A stretch of DNA of 64,000 nucleotides from Acidiferrimicrobium sp. IK (GTDB lineage: Bacteria; Actinomycetota; Acidimicrobiia; Acidimicrobiales; Palsa-688): positions 62,001 through 126,000 of the forward strand of contig NZ_JAIMCB010000008.1 of assembly GCF_025499425.1 (NCBI RefSeq), written 5' to 3'. Each line of letters starts with the position of its first letter. Position 1 is the stretch's first letter. Under the pieces are notes generated by a model that was not told where the DNA came from, did not search any database, and saw nothing but the letters and a program-made list of their open reading frames with translations. Below, in pieces: positions 36,303 through 44,733 of the stretch. A program made the position numbers and the translations under genes.

Positions 36303-36742
36303 CGGCGCTCGAGGTCCTCGACGCGGGCCCGCAGCGCCGCAAGCTCGGCGATGGTGGCGGCGCTGGTGCCCTCGAGGCGGTCGGTGCGCTCGATGAGCGC
36401 GACGCCCAGCTCGGCGGTTGCCTTGCCCAGGTCGGCCACCTGCTCGCCCAGGTACCGCAGGTACCAGCCGGCCAGACGCTTGACCCCAACCTTCAGGTAC
36501 CGGGCGGCGGGCGCGACGGAGGCCACCGGCGCGTCGACGTCGACCGCGGCGGCATGCTCCACCAGGGCCAGGGCGGCCTCGGCCTCCCCGCTGTCGGTCG
36601 TGCGCGCCGAGAGCCGGTCCATGGCGGCGCGCACCTCGGCCACGTAGCGGTCGTCCTCGGCGCGGCGCTGGTTCACCCGGGCCGCCGCCGGGTGGGTCGC
36701 CGACCCACGGTCAGGAGGCGGCCGGAGCGTCGCGCCGATCAT
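36299..36742 (-). CDS. Small coiled-coil protein between ABC ATPase and glycosyltransferases
   Basis: This protein of about 147 residues starts at ATG 36742, overlapping the ABC-ATPase 3' end by 32 bases. It has a charged helix (R-R-A-E-D-D-R-Y-V-A-E-V), a segment with a basic aromatic patch (Y-L-K-V-G-V-K-R-L-A-G-W-Y-L-R-Y-L) that could touch a membrane, and a C-terminal heptad region ending A-A-L-R-A-R-V-E-D-L-E-R-R. I recognise no enzymatic domain. Tight coupling to Wzt and two glycosyltransferases suggests a structural role in the synthesis-export complex. This is inference. Confidence 0.6.
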   Translation of the reverse strand: MIGATLRPPPDRGSATHPAAARVNQRRAEDDRYVAEVRAAMDRLSARTTDSGEAEAALALVEHAAAVDVDAPVASVAPAARYLKVGVKRLAGWYLRYLGEQVADLGKATAELGVALIERTDRLEGTSAATIAELAALRARVEDLERR

Positions 36743-37937
36743 GCGGCGTGATGGTCCAGCGCGGCGCCAGCGACACGTACCCGAACTGCTCGTAGATGGA
36801 TCCCCGCTCGACATCGAGGCGCTGGAGGTTCTGCCGGTGGTCGTAGGTGTGGAACTTGGTCCGGTCGCAGATCCCGACGCTCAGGTCATAGGTGCCGGGC
36901 AGGAGGAGGAGCCGGTCGAAGTCGACATCCACGTAGCCCCGGCCTTCGATGGCGTCGGGGATGCAGTCCACGTCGATGGAGTTGGGGCCGCTGATGGGCA
37001 TCCCCTCGATCGTGCGGAAGGCCAGACCGAAGCCGGGCTGCACGACGCGCTCCGCCGCCTCGTAGTGCATCCGGACCTTCGCGGGGGCTCCGGTGTGGAT
37101 GCCCTTGAGCGGGGCACCGTCGGGATCCAGCCACTCCACCTGGGTGATCCGGACCTCACCGCTCCCCCACCGGACCTGGCCGTCCTCGTCGATGCGGCGG
37201 TCGACCTGCACCTCGCCGGTGTAGGCCTCGATGACGTCGCGAGGAGCGCCGATCTCCTTCAGGTGGCCGTGCTCGAACCACGCCACCTCGTCGCAGAGGG
37301 TCTGGACCGAACCCATGGAGTGGGACACGACCACGATGGTCGTGCCGCGCTCCTTCAGCTCCGCAAACTTCTCCGAGCTCTTGCGCTGGAAAGCCTCGTC
37401 GCCCACCGCCAGCACCTCGTCGACGAGCAGCACGTCGGGATCCACGTTGATGGCCACGGAGAACCCGAGGCGGACATACATTCCCGACGAGTAGTTCTTC
37501 ACCGGCTCGTCGATGAACTGACCGACGCCGGCGAAGTCGACGATGTCGTCGAAGCGACGCTCGAGCTCCTTGCGTCGCAGGCCGAGGATCGCCCCGTTGA
37601 GGTAGACGTTCTCCCGGCCCGACAGCTCCGGGTGGAAGCCGGCGCCCAGCTCCAGGAGCGCCGACACCTTGCCCCGCACGTCTACGGTGCCGCCATCGGG
37701 GACGAGGATGCGGGCCAGACACTTGAGCATGGTGCTCTTACCCGAACCGTTCTCCCCGATCAGACCGAAGGTCTTGCCAGCCGGCACTTCGAACGAGACG
37801 TCCCGCAGCGCCCAGAACTCCTCCGCGATCGCCCGCCGGCCGCGCATGACGGCAGCCTTGAGCGACTGGTTGCGCTCGTGGTAAAGGCGGTACTTCTTCG
37901 AGACATCCGCCACGGCTACTGCAATGTCAGCGCCCAT
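36711..37937 (-). CDS. wzt: Polysaccharide ABC transporter ATP-binding protein (Wzt-type)
   Basis: This ATPase powers export of a lipid-linked polysaccharide through a Wzm-type permease. The 408-residue protein has Walker A G-E-N-G-S-G-K-S at about 61-68, signature Y-S-S-G-M near 150, Walker B L-L-V-D-E-V-L-A-V-G-D near 170-180, and H-loop V-S-H-S-M. A C-terminal beta-sandwich of about 150 residues (about 255-405) is typical of Wzt proteins that recognise the modified end of the chain. The permease is not adjacent; one of the right type begins at 63362. It is divergent from the epimerase gene. Confidence 0.9.
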   Translation of the reverse strand: MGADIAVAVADVSKKYRLYHERNQSLKAAVMRGRRAIAEEFWALRDVSFEVPAGKTFGLIGENGSGKSTMLKCLARILVPDGGTVDVRGKVSALLELGAGFHPELSGRENVYLNGAILGLRRKELERRFDDIVDFAGVGQFIDEPVKNYSSGMYVRLGFSVAINVDPDVLLVDEVLAVGDEAFQRKSSEKFAELKERGTTIVVVSHSMGSVQTLCDEVAWFEHGHLKEIGAPRDVIEAYTGEVQVDRRIDEDGQVRWGSGEVRITQVEWLDPDGAPLKGIHTGAPAKVRMHYEAAERVVQPGFGLAFRTIEGMPISGPNSIDVDCIPDAIEGRGYVDVDFDRLLLLPGTYDLSVGICDRTKFHTYDHRQNLQRLDVERGSIYEQFGYVSLAPRWTITPHDRRDAPAAS

Positions 37938-38120
37938 GGCTGCCGCCAGGCTCCCTTGTTGGCGCAGTCGGGTCGCTCGAAAGCATTCCCGCGAGGGTAC
38001 TACAGGCCCGGTGCGCGACCGGGGGCGAGGCCTTCTCCTAGGCTCGGTCGCTTCGCCGGAACCCTCCCCGCCCTGCGGGGGCCCATACGTTTGACACCGA
38101 CCAGGAGGAACCCGATCCAC
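37938..38120. promoter_or_regulatory. Divergent intergenic region of wzt and the epimerase gene
   Basis: No gene is visible in these 183 bases. TAGGCT at 38039-38044 is a good -10 for the plus strand and would give a leader of about 70 bases ending in AGGAGGA (38103-38109) before ATG 38121. On the minus strand no equally clear box precedes wzt. A CCCCGCCCTGCGGGGG hairpin lies in the leader (38068-38083). Confidence 0.4.
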
Positions 38121-39203
38121 ATGACCGCCGGTCCGAGGGTGGTGCTCATCACCGGGGGCGCCGGGTTCATCGGCAGCCGCCTGGCCCGGGATCTGCTGGC
38201 CCGCGGCGACCGGGTGATCGTCGCCGACTACCTCCACCCCCAGGTGCACCCGGGGCGGGGGTGGCCGGCGGACCTGCCCCGGGAAGTGGAGCTGGTCCCC
38301 TTGGACGTGACCGTCGAGCAGACCTGGGGGACCCTCCTGCGACTCCACGCGCCGTCGGTGGTCGTGCACCTGGCAGCGGAGACCGGCACCGGGCAGTCGC
38401 TCACCGAGGCCAGCCGTCACGGCATGGTGAATGTCGTCGGCACCACCCGGATGCTCGACGCTTTCAGCGCCCAGGGTTACACACCCGAGCACTTCATCCT
38501 GGCCTCCTCGCGGGCGGTCTACGGAGAGGGCGAATGGACCGCCGCCGCCGGCGGCGGCAGCTGCAACCCGCCGCCCAGGCGGCACGAGGATCTGGCCGCC
38601 GGCCGCTGGGACCCCGTCGGCGCCGAGGGGGAGGCGCTGGTGCACGTGCCGGCGCGGGCGGGGCGCACCGTCCCCAACCCGTCCAACATCTACGCCGCCA
38701 CCAAGCTGACCCAGGAGCTGGTCCTGCGGGCGTGGTGCGCGGCGATGAACTCGCGTCTGTCGGTGCTCCGACTGCAGAACGTCTACGGACCCGGCCAGTC
38801 GCCCACCAACTTCTACACAGGCATTCTCACCCTCTTCGCCAGGCTGGCGTCGGCCCACTCGTCCCTCGACGTGTACGAGGACGGCCTGATCCTGCGCGAC
38901 TTCGTGTTCGTCGGAGACGTGGTGACGGCACTGGCCGCGGCCATCGACCGACCACCGGAACAGTCGCGGGTGCTCGACGTCGGCTCGGGTGCGCCGACCA
39001 CCATCTTGGACGCCGCCGCCCGCATCGCCCGGATAGCTGGCGCCCCCGAACCCGTGGTCAGCGGCCGCTTCCGCGACGGCGACGTCAGAGCGGCGTCTTG
39101 CGACATCGAACCGACCATGCAAGAACTCGGGTGGCAGCCGAAGGTCGGGCTCGACGACGGCCTTGCACAGCTGGTCGGCTGGATGCGCGAGGTCGGGGAG
39201 TGA
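38121..39203 (+). CDS. NAD-dependent sugar epimerase, dTDP-L-rhamnose 4-epimerase-like
   Basis: The 360-residue extended SDR has T-G-G-A-G-F-I-G (about 11-18), an N-terminal Y-L-H-P-Q-V-H stretch, H-L-A-A-E-T-G-T-G-Q-S, A-S-S-R-A-V-Y-G-E-G and the catalytic Y-A-A-T-K. The L-H-P-Q-V-H, A-E-T-G-x-G-Q-S and S-S-R-A-V-Y-G-E-G combination is characteristic of dTDP-L-rhamnose 4-epimerases, which make dTDP-6-deoxy-L-talose. With RmlC in the same window this is plausible, but other 4-epimerases cannot be excluded. The stop overlaps the next GTG (GTGA). Confidence 0.82.
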   Translation: MTAGPRVVLITGGAGFIGSRLARDLLARGDRVIVADYLHPQVHPGRGWPADLPREVELVPLDVTVEQTWGTLLRLHAPSVVVHLAAETGTGQSLTEASRHGMVNVVGTTRMLDAFSAQGYTPEHFILASSRAVYGEGEWTAAAGGGSCNPPPRRHEDLAAGRWDPVGAEGEALVHVPARAGRTVPNPSNIYAATKLTQELVLRAWCAAMNSRLSVLRLQNVYGPGQSPTNFYTGILTLFARLASAHSSLDVYEDGLILRDFVFVGDVVTALAAAIDRPPEQSRVLDVGSGAPTTILDAAARIARIAGAPEPVVSGRFRDGDVRAASCDIEPTMQELGWQPKVGLDDGLAQLVGWMREVGE

Positions 39204-41137
39204 CCCTCTCGGAGCTCGCCGCAGACGCCCCCGCCGTGGCCCTGGTCTTCGTCCCCTCCACCGGCTACGGCGACGCCGCCGAGCGCTTCGTCGGTTCAAT
39301 CCGCTCGATTCAAGGAATGGGAATCCCGCTCGTGGTGGCCGCGGCCGCGGGAGAACCGGTGGACCTGCTCGCGCCCATGGCGCAAGTCACCCTCGAGGTG
39401 CCATCGCTCGCCGCCGCCGTCGACGCCCTGGCAGCGGCGGGGTTCCACGCCATCCTGGCCGTGGCGGACGGAGTGGAGTTCCCCGCCGGGCCCATCGAGT
39501 CTGCGCTCGAGGTGATGGAGTCGGACATCCGCGTGGCCAGCGTGTGCTTCTGGTCGAACGCCGCCGGCGTGCTCAGCCTCCCCAACCGCAACGTGCCCTG
39601 GCTGCAAGCGCCCCTCGGCTTCGACGCCACCACCCTGACCGCGGCGCTGCGTCGCACCAGCCCCGCACTTTCGCCGGTGCCGGTCCTCTACCCGGTCGGA
39701 GGGGCCGTGCTGCTCAGCGGCGCCGCTCTGTCCGCCGTCGGTCCCCTCGCAGAGGAGTGCAGCGTCGACGCCCGCTTCGCCGACTTCGGCCTGCGAGCAC
39801 GCAGCCGAGGCCTCCTGAACTTGCTCGACCCCTCGACCTTCTTGATGCGCCATCCCGACACGACGGGGATCGGCGCCGGCGATCTCACCCCGACCGACCG
39901 GGCGTGGCTGGCACACCGCCACCGGATCTTCGGCGCGATGCTCGAGCAGGAGATCGACGATCCGCGCAGCCCGCTGCGCATCGCCCACCAGCGGGCGCGA
40001 ATCCTGAGCGCGGGCCTGACCGTCACTGTCGACGGCGGCTCGGTCGGCCCGCTTGAGACCGGCACCCAGGTCCAGACCTTGGCTCTCGTCGCTGCGCTGG
40101 CCCGCCATCCGGCGGTGCGGCGGGTGGTCCTTCCCCTCCCGGGGCCGGTGCCGGGCTACGCCGCCCCGTACCTGATCGACCGCGCGATCGACGCCCGGCC
40201 CGCCACCCCTGTCACTGCATGCGCGGCGGGTAGCGACGTGGTGCACCGCCCCTTCCAGCCCGACTCCCCGATCGACCTCGACGCGCTCCGGGGAGAGGAG
40301 CGGAGGGTCCTCATCACCCTCCAGGATCTCATCGCCTACCGGACCGGCTCCTACTTCGTGAGCGAGCGGTCGTGGCTGGAGTACCGGTCCTCGGTCACCG
40401 CCGCCGTCGGCGGCGCGGACGGAGTGGTGGTCATCAGCGACGACGTCCGGCAGGCCTGCCGGGCCGAGGCGCTCCCGGTCAGCGAGGAGCGGCTATTCAC
40501 GGTTCCCAACGGCACCGACCACATGCCTGCCGACGCCGCCGAGCGCCCGCCCGAGGCGCTGCTCGACCCGGCCCTCGTCGGGCGGCCCTTCGTCGTGGTG
40601 CTGGGCACGACCTACGCCCACAAGCAGCGGGACCTGGCCGTCCGGGCCCTGCAGCTGCTGCGGGACGGGAGCTACTCGGTGACCGGCATCCTGGTCGGCG
40701 CCCAGGTGCCCGTGGGCTCGTCGCGGCGCGACGAGACGCTGGCGCGCCGGTTCGACGACGGCGTCATTGAACTTCCCGACGTGGCGAGCGAGGAGCGCAC
40801 CTGGCTCCTCCGCCACGCCGAGATGTTGCTCTACCCCACCGCCGCGGAAGGGTTCGGCCTGGTGCCGTTCGAGGCGGCGCGCCTGGGGACCCCCACCGTG
40901 GCGGTCAGCTTCGGGCCCCTGCGGGAGATGGGGGGTACGCCACCGGTTAGCGCCGAGTCGTGGGCCCCCGAGTACCTGGCCGCGGCGATGGCCCGGCTGC
41001 TGGCGGACCCCGCCCTGCGCACCCAGCAGACCGCGCACGTCCTGGCGGCGGGGACGCCGCTCACCTGGGATGCCACCGCTGCGGGCCTCGTCGCCGCCTA
41101 CCAGGCGGTCCTGGCGCTTCCCCCGGTGGGCCGGTGA
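39200..41137 (+). CDS. Large glycosyltransferase: GT2-like N-terminus, GT4 C-terminus
   Basis: The 645-residue protein starts with GTG overlapping the epimerase stop. Residues 1-250 look like a divergent GT-A domain: P-S-T-G-Y-G-D-A-A-E-R-F, I-L-A-V-A-D-G-V-E-F in the DxD position, and a conserved R-H-P-D near 220. Residues about 270-640 form a GT-B domain with V-G-P-L-E-T-G-T-Q-V-Q-T, V-V-L-G-T-T-Y-A-H-K-Q-R-D and the retaining motif P-T-A-A-E-G-F-G-L-V-P-F-E-A-A-R near 560. It may carry out two additions. Coupling to the epimerase suggests it uses that enzyme's product. Confidence 0.85.
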   Translation: MTLSELAADAPAVALVFVPSTGYGDAAERFVGSIRSIQGMGIPLVVAAAAGEPVDLLAPMAQVTLEVPSLAAAVDALAAAGFHAILAVADGVEFPAGPIESALEVMESDIRVASVCFWSNAAGVLSLPNRNVPWLQAPLGFDATTLTAALRRTSPALSPVPVLYPVGGAVLLSGAALSAVGPLAEECSVDARFADFGLRARSRGLLNLLDPSTFLMRHPDTTGIGAGDLTPTDRAWLAHRHRIFGAMLEQEIDDPRSPLRIAHQRARILSAGLTVTVDGGSVGPLETGTQVQTLALVAALARHPAVRRVVLPLPGPVPGYAAPYLIDRAIDARPATPVTACAAGSDVVHRPFQPDSPIDLDALRGEERRVLITLQDLIAYRTGSYFVSERSWLEYRSSVTAAVGGADGVVVISDDVRQACRAEALPVSEERLFTVPNGTDHMPADAAERPPEALLDPALVGRPFVVVLGTTYAHKQRDLAVRALQLLRDGSYSVTGILVGAQVPVGSSRRDETLARRFDDGVIELPDVASEERTWLLRHAEMLLYPTAAEGFGLVPFEAARLGTPTVAVSFGPLREMGGTPPVSAESWAPEYLAAAMARLLADPALRTQQTAHVLAAGTPLTWDATAAGLVAAYQAVLALPPVGR

Positions 41138-41175
41138 CGCCCGGGGGCGTCGCCCTTCCCGGGATCGGCGACCAC

Positions 41176-41188
41176 TAACGTTGCGCCG
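41176..41188 (+). promoter_or_regulatory. Leaderless-type promoter of the small coiled-coil gene at 41189
   Basis: TAACGT (41176-41181) is followed by 7 bases and ATG 41189. It separates this unit from the epimerase-glycosyltransferase operon. Confidence 0.4.
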
Positions 41189-41515
41189 ATGACCTCGAAG
41201 GAGCCCTCCCAGAGCGAAGCCCCATCCGGTCCGGGTGGGTCGATCGCTGACCAGCTGGACTCGGTGTCCCTCGAGCAGGCCCTTCGTGACTTCGAGATCG
41301 CCAACCGCCGGGTGATGGACCTGACCCAGCGGCTCATCGACGTGACCGAGGACCGGCGGGCGCTGAAGACGGAGCTTGAGCTGCTCCGCTTGGAGCACCG
41401 CGACCTGCTGGCCGCGAACCACCACAACGCCACCGAGCTCCAAGCGCTGCGGGCGTCGCGCGGTTACATGGTGATAAGGGCCGCCCGGGCGGCGCGGCGC
41501 CTGGCCAGCCGCTAG
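41189..41515 (+). CDS. Small coiled-coil protein upstream of glycosyltransferase
   Basis: The 108-residue product has a disordered Ser/Pro-rich start, a continuous coiled coil (about 25-85; L-E-Q-A-L-R-D-F-E-I-A-N, then L-K-T-E-L-E-L-L-R-L-E-H) and a C-terminal A-L-R-A-S-R-G-Y-M-V-I-R followed by a basic amphipathic helix. The ending resembles that of the 31482 gene product. No catalytic motif is seen. The stop (TAG) shares one base with the GTG of the next glycosyltransferase, so the two are coupled. Confidence 0.6.
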   Translation: MTSKEPSQSEAPSGPGGSIADQLDSVSLEQALRDFEIANRRVMDLTQRLIDVTEDRRALKTELELLRLEHRDLLAANHHNATELQALRASRGYMVIRAARAARRLASR

Positions 41516-42672
41516 TGGCCGCCGCCCCGAGGGTTCTGCTCGCCATCACCCTCTACAACGGCAAGGACGTCGTTTTCCAGTGCTTGGACTCGGCGGCCCG
41601 CCTCAGCGAGCAGCCCGGTGTGGATGCGCTCGTCCTCGACGACGCCAGCCCGGCGCCGGGTTGGAGCGAGCGGGTGGAGGCGGCGTGCGCCGAGCGCCGC
41701 ATCGGCTACTACCGCTCCCCCCGCAACCTCGGCATTCCCCGCAACGTCAACATGGGCATGCTCGCCGCCCAGCGCGGAGGTTACGACTACGTCGTGATCT
41801 GCAACTCCGACATCATCATGCCGGCCAACCTGATCGAGCAGCTCGTGGAGGTGGCCCGCACCGATCCGTCCATCGGGTCGGTCACTGCCTTCTCCAACAA
41901 CGTGTCGGTCTACTCGCTGCCCAACACGATGCCCGACCGGTACCTGGCCGAGCCGGGCGTCGCCGACTGGGTGTCGGCGTCCCTGGCCGGCGAGTTCGGC
42001 CACGCGGCGATCGACATCCCCGCGGGCATCTCGTTTTGCATGCTGGTGCCGACCAAGGTGATGGCGACCGTCGGGCTCATGGACCCGGTCTTCGGGCGGG
42101 GTTACTGCGAGGAAACGGACTGGACGCAGCGCAGCCGGGCGGCCGGGTACCGCATCACCCTGGCGCCGGGCGTGTTCGCGTATCACAGCGGGCAGGGGTC
42201 GACGACCGACGCCGGCCTGCTCAGCCACGGCCACACCACCGTGCCCGCCAACGAGCGGATCATCGACCTGCGCTACCCGATGTTCCGCCAGCAGGTGGAG
42301 GCGTTCGTGTACTCGGGGATCCTCCAGACGCTGCACCGCAATGCCGCGCTGCGAATCATCCGCGACGGCGCCCGAGCCTACGGCTACAGCCTGCACCTCA
42401 GCTGGCTCCACGACCTGCCGGGCGACAGCCTGGTGCCTCGCTGCATCCTCCGCCCGGAGGCCCACGGCAGCGACCTCCTGCTCGAGTTCCGGGGTTTCTC
42501 CGCCGTCGTGCCCCTCGCCGGCCGGAGCGCCCCTGAGGCAATCGTCGAGGAAATGGGCGGGCCGCCGGCCAACATCGACGTGTTCGACCGCGGGTCGGCC
42601 CTGGGCCCACTGCAGGCAGCCTTCGGCGCGGCGGCGGTCCGTGACCACTACTCCTACCCGGAGCGGGTGTGA
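41515..42672 (+). CDS. Glycosyltransferase family 2 protein
   Basis: The 385-residue GT-A enzyme has L-L-A-I-T-L-Y-N-G at about 8-16, V-L-D-D-A-S near 40, R-N-L-G-I-P-R-N-V-N near 65, the donor-binding I-C-N-S-D-I-I near 98 and F-G-R-G-Y-C-E-E-T-D-W near 195. The S-x-D form of the metal motif occurs in rhamnosyl- and galactosyltransferases. GTG start, coupled to the coiled-coil gene before it and the FkbM methyltransferase after it. An extra C-terminal domain of about 100 residues has no clear match. Confidence 0.86.
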   Translation: MAAAPRVLLAITLYNGKDVVFQCLDSAARLSEQPGVDALVLDDASPAPGWSERVEAACAERRIGYYRSPRNLGIPRNVNMGMLAAQRGGYDYVVICNSDIIMPANLIEQLVEVARTDPSIGSVTAFSNNVSVYSLPNTMPDRYLAEPGVADWVSASLAGEFGHAAIDIPAGISFCMLVPTKVMATVGLMDPVFGRGYCEETDWTQRSRAAGYRITLAPGVFAYHSGQGSTTDAGLLSHGHTTVPANERIIDLRYPMFRQQVEAFVYSGILQTLHRNAALRIIRDGARAYGYSLHLSWLHDLPGDSLVPRCILRPEAHGSDLLLEFRGFSAVVPLAGRSAPEAIVEEMGGPPANIDVFDRGSALGPLQAAFGAAAVRDHYSYPERV

Positions 42673-43505
42673 TGCGGGCCTTCGCCTCCCTGCGGGCGGC
42701 CGCTCCGACCCCCGAGCCCTCGGCGGCCACGCTGCCCCGCAGCCTCACCGCCGGCCCCTACGAGAAGCTGACCGTCGACGTGGGCACCCTCTGGGTGTCG
42801 GCCGCCGACGAGGTGATGCGCGACCACCTGCGCAACCGAGGCACCTGGGAGCCGGAGGAGGGTCGCCTCCTGCGCCGGCTGCTGCGCCCCGGCAGCCGGT
42901 TCCTGGACGTGGGCGCCAACATCGGGTACTTCAGCCTGCTGGCGGCCAAGGCCCATCCCGGGATCCGGGTGGACGCGGTGGAGCCCTTTCCCCCCACTTG
43001 CGAGCTGCTGCGCATGAACCTCTGGCTGAACGGGGTGGACGCCGCCGTGTGGCCCGTCGCCCTCGACCACCGGCGGACGACGCTCAGCATCCACGCAGCG
43101 GAGCACAATGTGGGGGACGCCAGGGTCGCGGACGTCACCGCCGGCGATTCGGAACTGGTCGACATCGTGGTACCCGCCGTGCCGGGGGACGAGATCTTCG
43201 CCGGGCGCACCTTCGACGTCATCAAACTCGATGTGCAGGGATGGGAGCTCGAGGTGCTCACCGGCTTGCGCCAGACCATCCGGGCTGCGGAGCGGCTCTG
43301 CGTGGTCGCGGAGTTTTGGCCCGCGGCCCTCCGTGAGCGCGACGTCGACCCGGGCGAGCGCCTGGTCCGTTACCGGGAGCTGTTCGGCTTCCGCGTCTTG
43401 GTCAGCCAGGGGGATGACCTCGAGGAGCTGACCGACTCGGAGATCCTGCTGCGCTGCGACGCCGCCGGGCCCGACGGTCAGGTCAACCTGCTGCTGGAAC
43501 GCTGA
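42672..43505 (+). CDS. FkbM-family methyltransferase
   Basis: The protein of about 277 residues is an S-adenosylmethionine-dependent methyltransferase. Motif I F-L-D-V-G-A-N-I-G-Y-F-S lies near 79, A-V-E-P-F near 104 and the FkbM-type F-D-V-I-K-L-D-V-Q-G-W-E near 180. FkbM proteins O-methylate sugars and polyketides, so methylation of a sugar in the surface glycan is likely. The start is ATG 42672 or the adjacent GTG 42669; both overlap the glycosyltransferase stop. Its 3' end overlaps the convergent acyltransferase gene by 23 bases. Confidence 0.87.
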   Translation: MRAFASLRAAAPTPEPSAATLPRSLTAGPYEKLTVDVGTLWVSAADEVMRDHLRNRGTWEPEEGRLLRRLLRPGSRFLDVGANIGYFSLLAAKAHPGIRVDAVEPFPPTCELLRMNLWLNGVDAAVWPVALDHRRTTLSIHAAEHNVGDARVADVTAGDSELVDIVVPAVPGDEIFAGRTFDVIKLDVQGWELEVLTGLRQTIRAAERLCVVAEFWPAALRERDVDPGERLVRYRELFGFRVLVSQGDDLEELTDSEILLRCDAAGPDGQVNLLLER

Positions 43506-44721
43506 CCGCAGCGCGAGGGGTGCGCTCGCTGCTGCCTAGCCGCCGGGCAATCCTCCTGCCGTAGGTCCGTGCCGGCCGCTCGATCGCTGCGTAGCTGATC
43601 GCCGCAGCAGCGACGGAGAGCACTGCCACCGCCACCACCTTCACCCAGAAGTAGCGCATGTTGGCAGGCTGGACCTCAGGGCCTCGACCGAACACCGCCA
43701 GAATGATCGGGAAGTGCCAGAGATAGAGGCTGTAGCTGCGCTCGCCCAGCCAGACCAGCGCACGCCCGCTCATCGACGGGGACGACGCAGACCACAGCGC
43801 TGCGTATACGAGCGCTGGGGCCATGACCGTGACCAGGCCAAGTTCGTAGAAGGTGAAGAAGAACGGGTGGTGGAAATCACTGGCGCGCTCAACGAAACGC
43901 AGAAGCGCCAGGCTGGGGATCAGCAATGCCACCAGTAGCAAGGGGCTCAGCCGCGCCGACGGCTGGTCATGTGCCGCCTGCCAGCGCAGGACAAGCCGGC
44001 GGAGGAGCATGCCGATCACGAACAGCGGCAGCACTCCGATGAACTGTCGTTGCATGAACAGGCGGGCGGTCGCCGAACCAACGGGAGAATGTTCGAAGTA
44101 TCGATGCTCAAGCCAGTTTCCGTCGAACGTTATCCACAATCGGTAACCGATGCCGATCGCCAGCATGCACCCAGCACCGAGCCACGGTCGCCGCCGCATC
44201 GACCATGCCATCAAGGGCATCATCAGGTACAGGCACATCTCAATACTGAGCGTCCACAAAGCTCCATTGACGTTGAGGGACGAGGCGGTGTTCGGGAAGA
44301 GCCAGTGGGTAAACGTAGCGCTGGCGGCGACCTGCTTGATTCCTTGCCCCGAGAAGACCTGTGAAGTGGACGCAAAGAAGAGAAACAAGATCGCCACGTT
44401 GACGTAGTAAGCGGGAGCAATCCGGAAGACCCGCCGGATCCAAAAAACCCTGGCTGACACGGGTGGCTCGTTCCAGAAGCTGTCGACCAGGATAAACCCG
44501 GAGATGAGGAAGAAGAGCGATACTCCCCACTCTCCGAGCCCCTCTACAAGCCAATAACCCTGAAAATGGGGGCTCGTGGTGAGCGCCCAGGTGTGATCGA
44601 CGACCACGGCGCTGGCAGCGACTGCCCGGAGCATCTCCAGCCCCCCGAGGAAACCGCGGGCGGGCGAGACACCGACCGGGGCGGCCGCTGGGTCCCGTGA
44701 CGTCGTGTCAGTCATGCCCAT
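43483..44721 (-). CDS. Acyltransferase 3 family membrane protein
   Basis: The 412-residue protein has about ten membrane segments and the acyltransferase-3 layout: L-E-M-L-R-A-V-A-A near 29, V-V-V-D-H-T-W carrying the catalytic-type His near 42, L-F-F-L-I-S-G-F-I-L, then F-W-I-R-R-V-F-R-I-A-P-A-Y-Y. Such enzymes O-acetylate sugars of surface polysaccharides using acyl donors from the cytoplasm. The ATG at 44721 has TAGGCT 6 bases upstream. The coding DNA is noticeably less GC-rich than the glycosyltransferase genes before it. Confidence 0.88.
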   Translation of the reverse strand: MGMTDTTSRDPAAAPVGVSPARGFLGGLEMLRAVAASAVVVDHTWALTTSPHFQGYWLVEGLGEWGVSLFFLISGFILVDSFWNEPPVSARVFWIRRVFRIAPAYYVNVAILFLFFASTSQVFSGQGIKQVAASATFTHWLFPNTASSLNVNGALWTLSIEMCLYLMMPLMAWSMRRRPWLGAGCMLAIGIGYRLWITFDGNWLEHRYFEHSPVGSATARLFMQRQFIGVLPLFVIGMLLRRLVLRWQAAHDQPSARLSPLLLVALLIPSLALLRFVERASDFHHPFFFTFYELGLVTVMAPALVYAALWSASSPSMSGRALVWLGERSYSLYLWHFPIILAVFGRGPEVQPANMRYFWVKVVAVAVLSVAAAAISYAAIERPARTYGRRIARRLGSSERTPRAAVSVPAAG

Positions 44722-44733
44722 CCCCCGAGCCTA
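44722..44733 (-). promoter_or_regulatory. Leaderless-type promoter of the acyltransferase overlapping an upstream stop codon
   Basis: The minus strand reads TAGGCT (44733-44728), 6 bases, ATG. The first three bases of the hexamer are the TAG stop codon of the upstream membrane-protein gene. Confidence 0.45.

Noticed and set aside
36741-38120. Plus-strand open frame antisense to wzt and continuous with the epimerase gene
   Set aside because: The ATPase motifs are unambiguous on the minus strand, and the epimerase has its own Shine-Dalgarno site and ATG at 38121.
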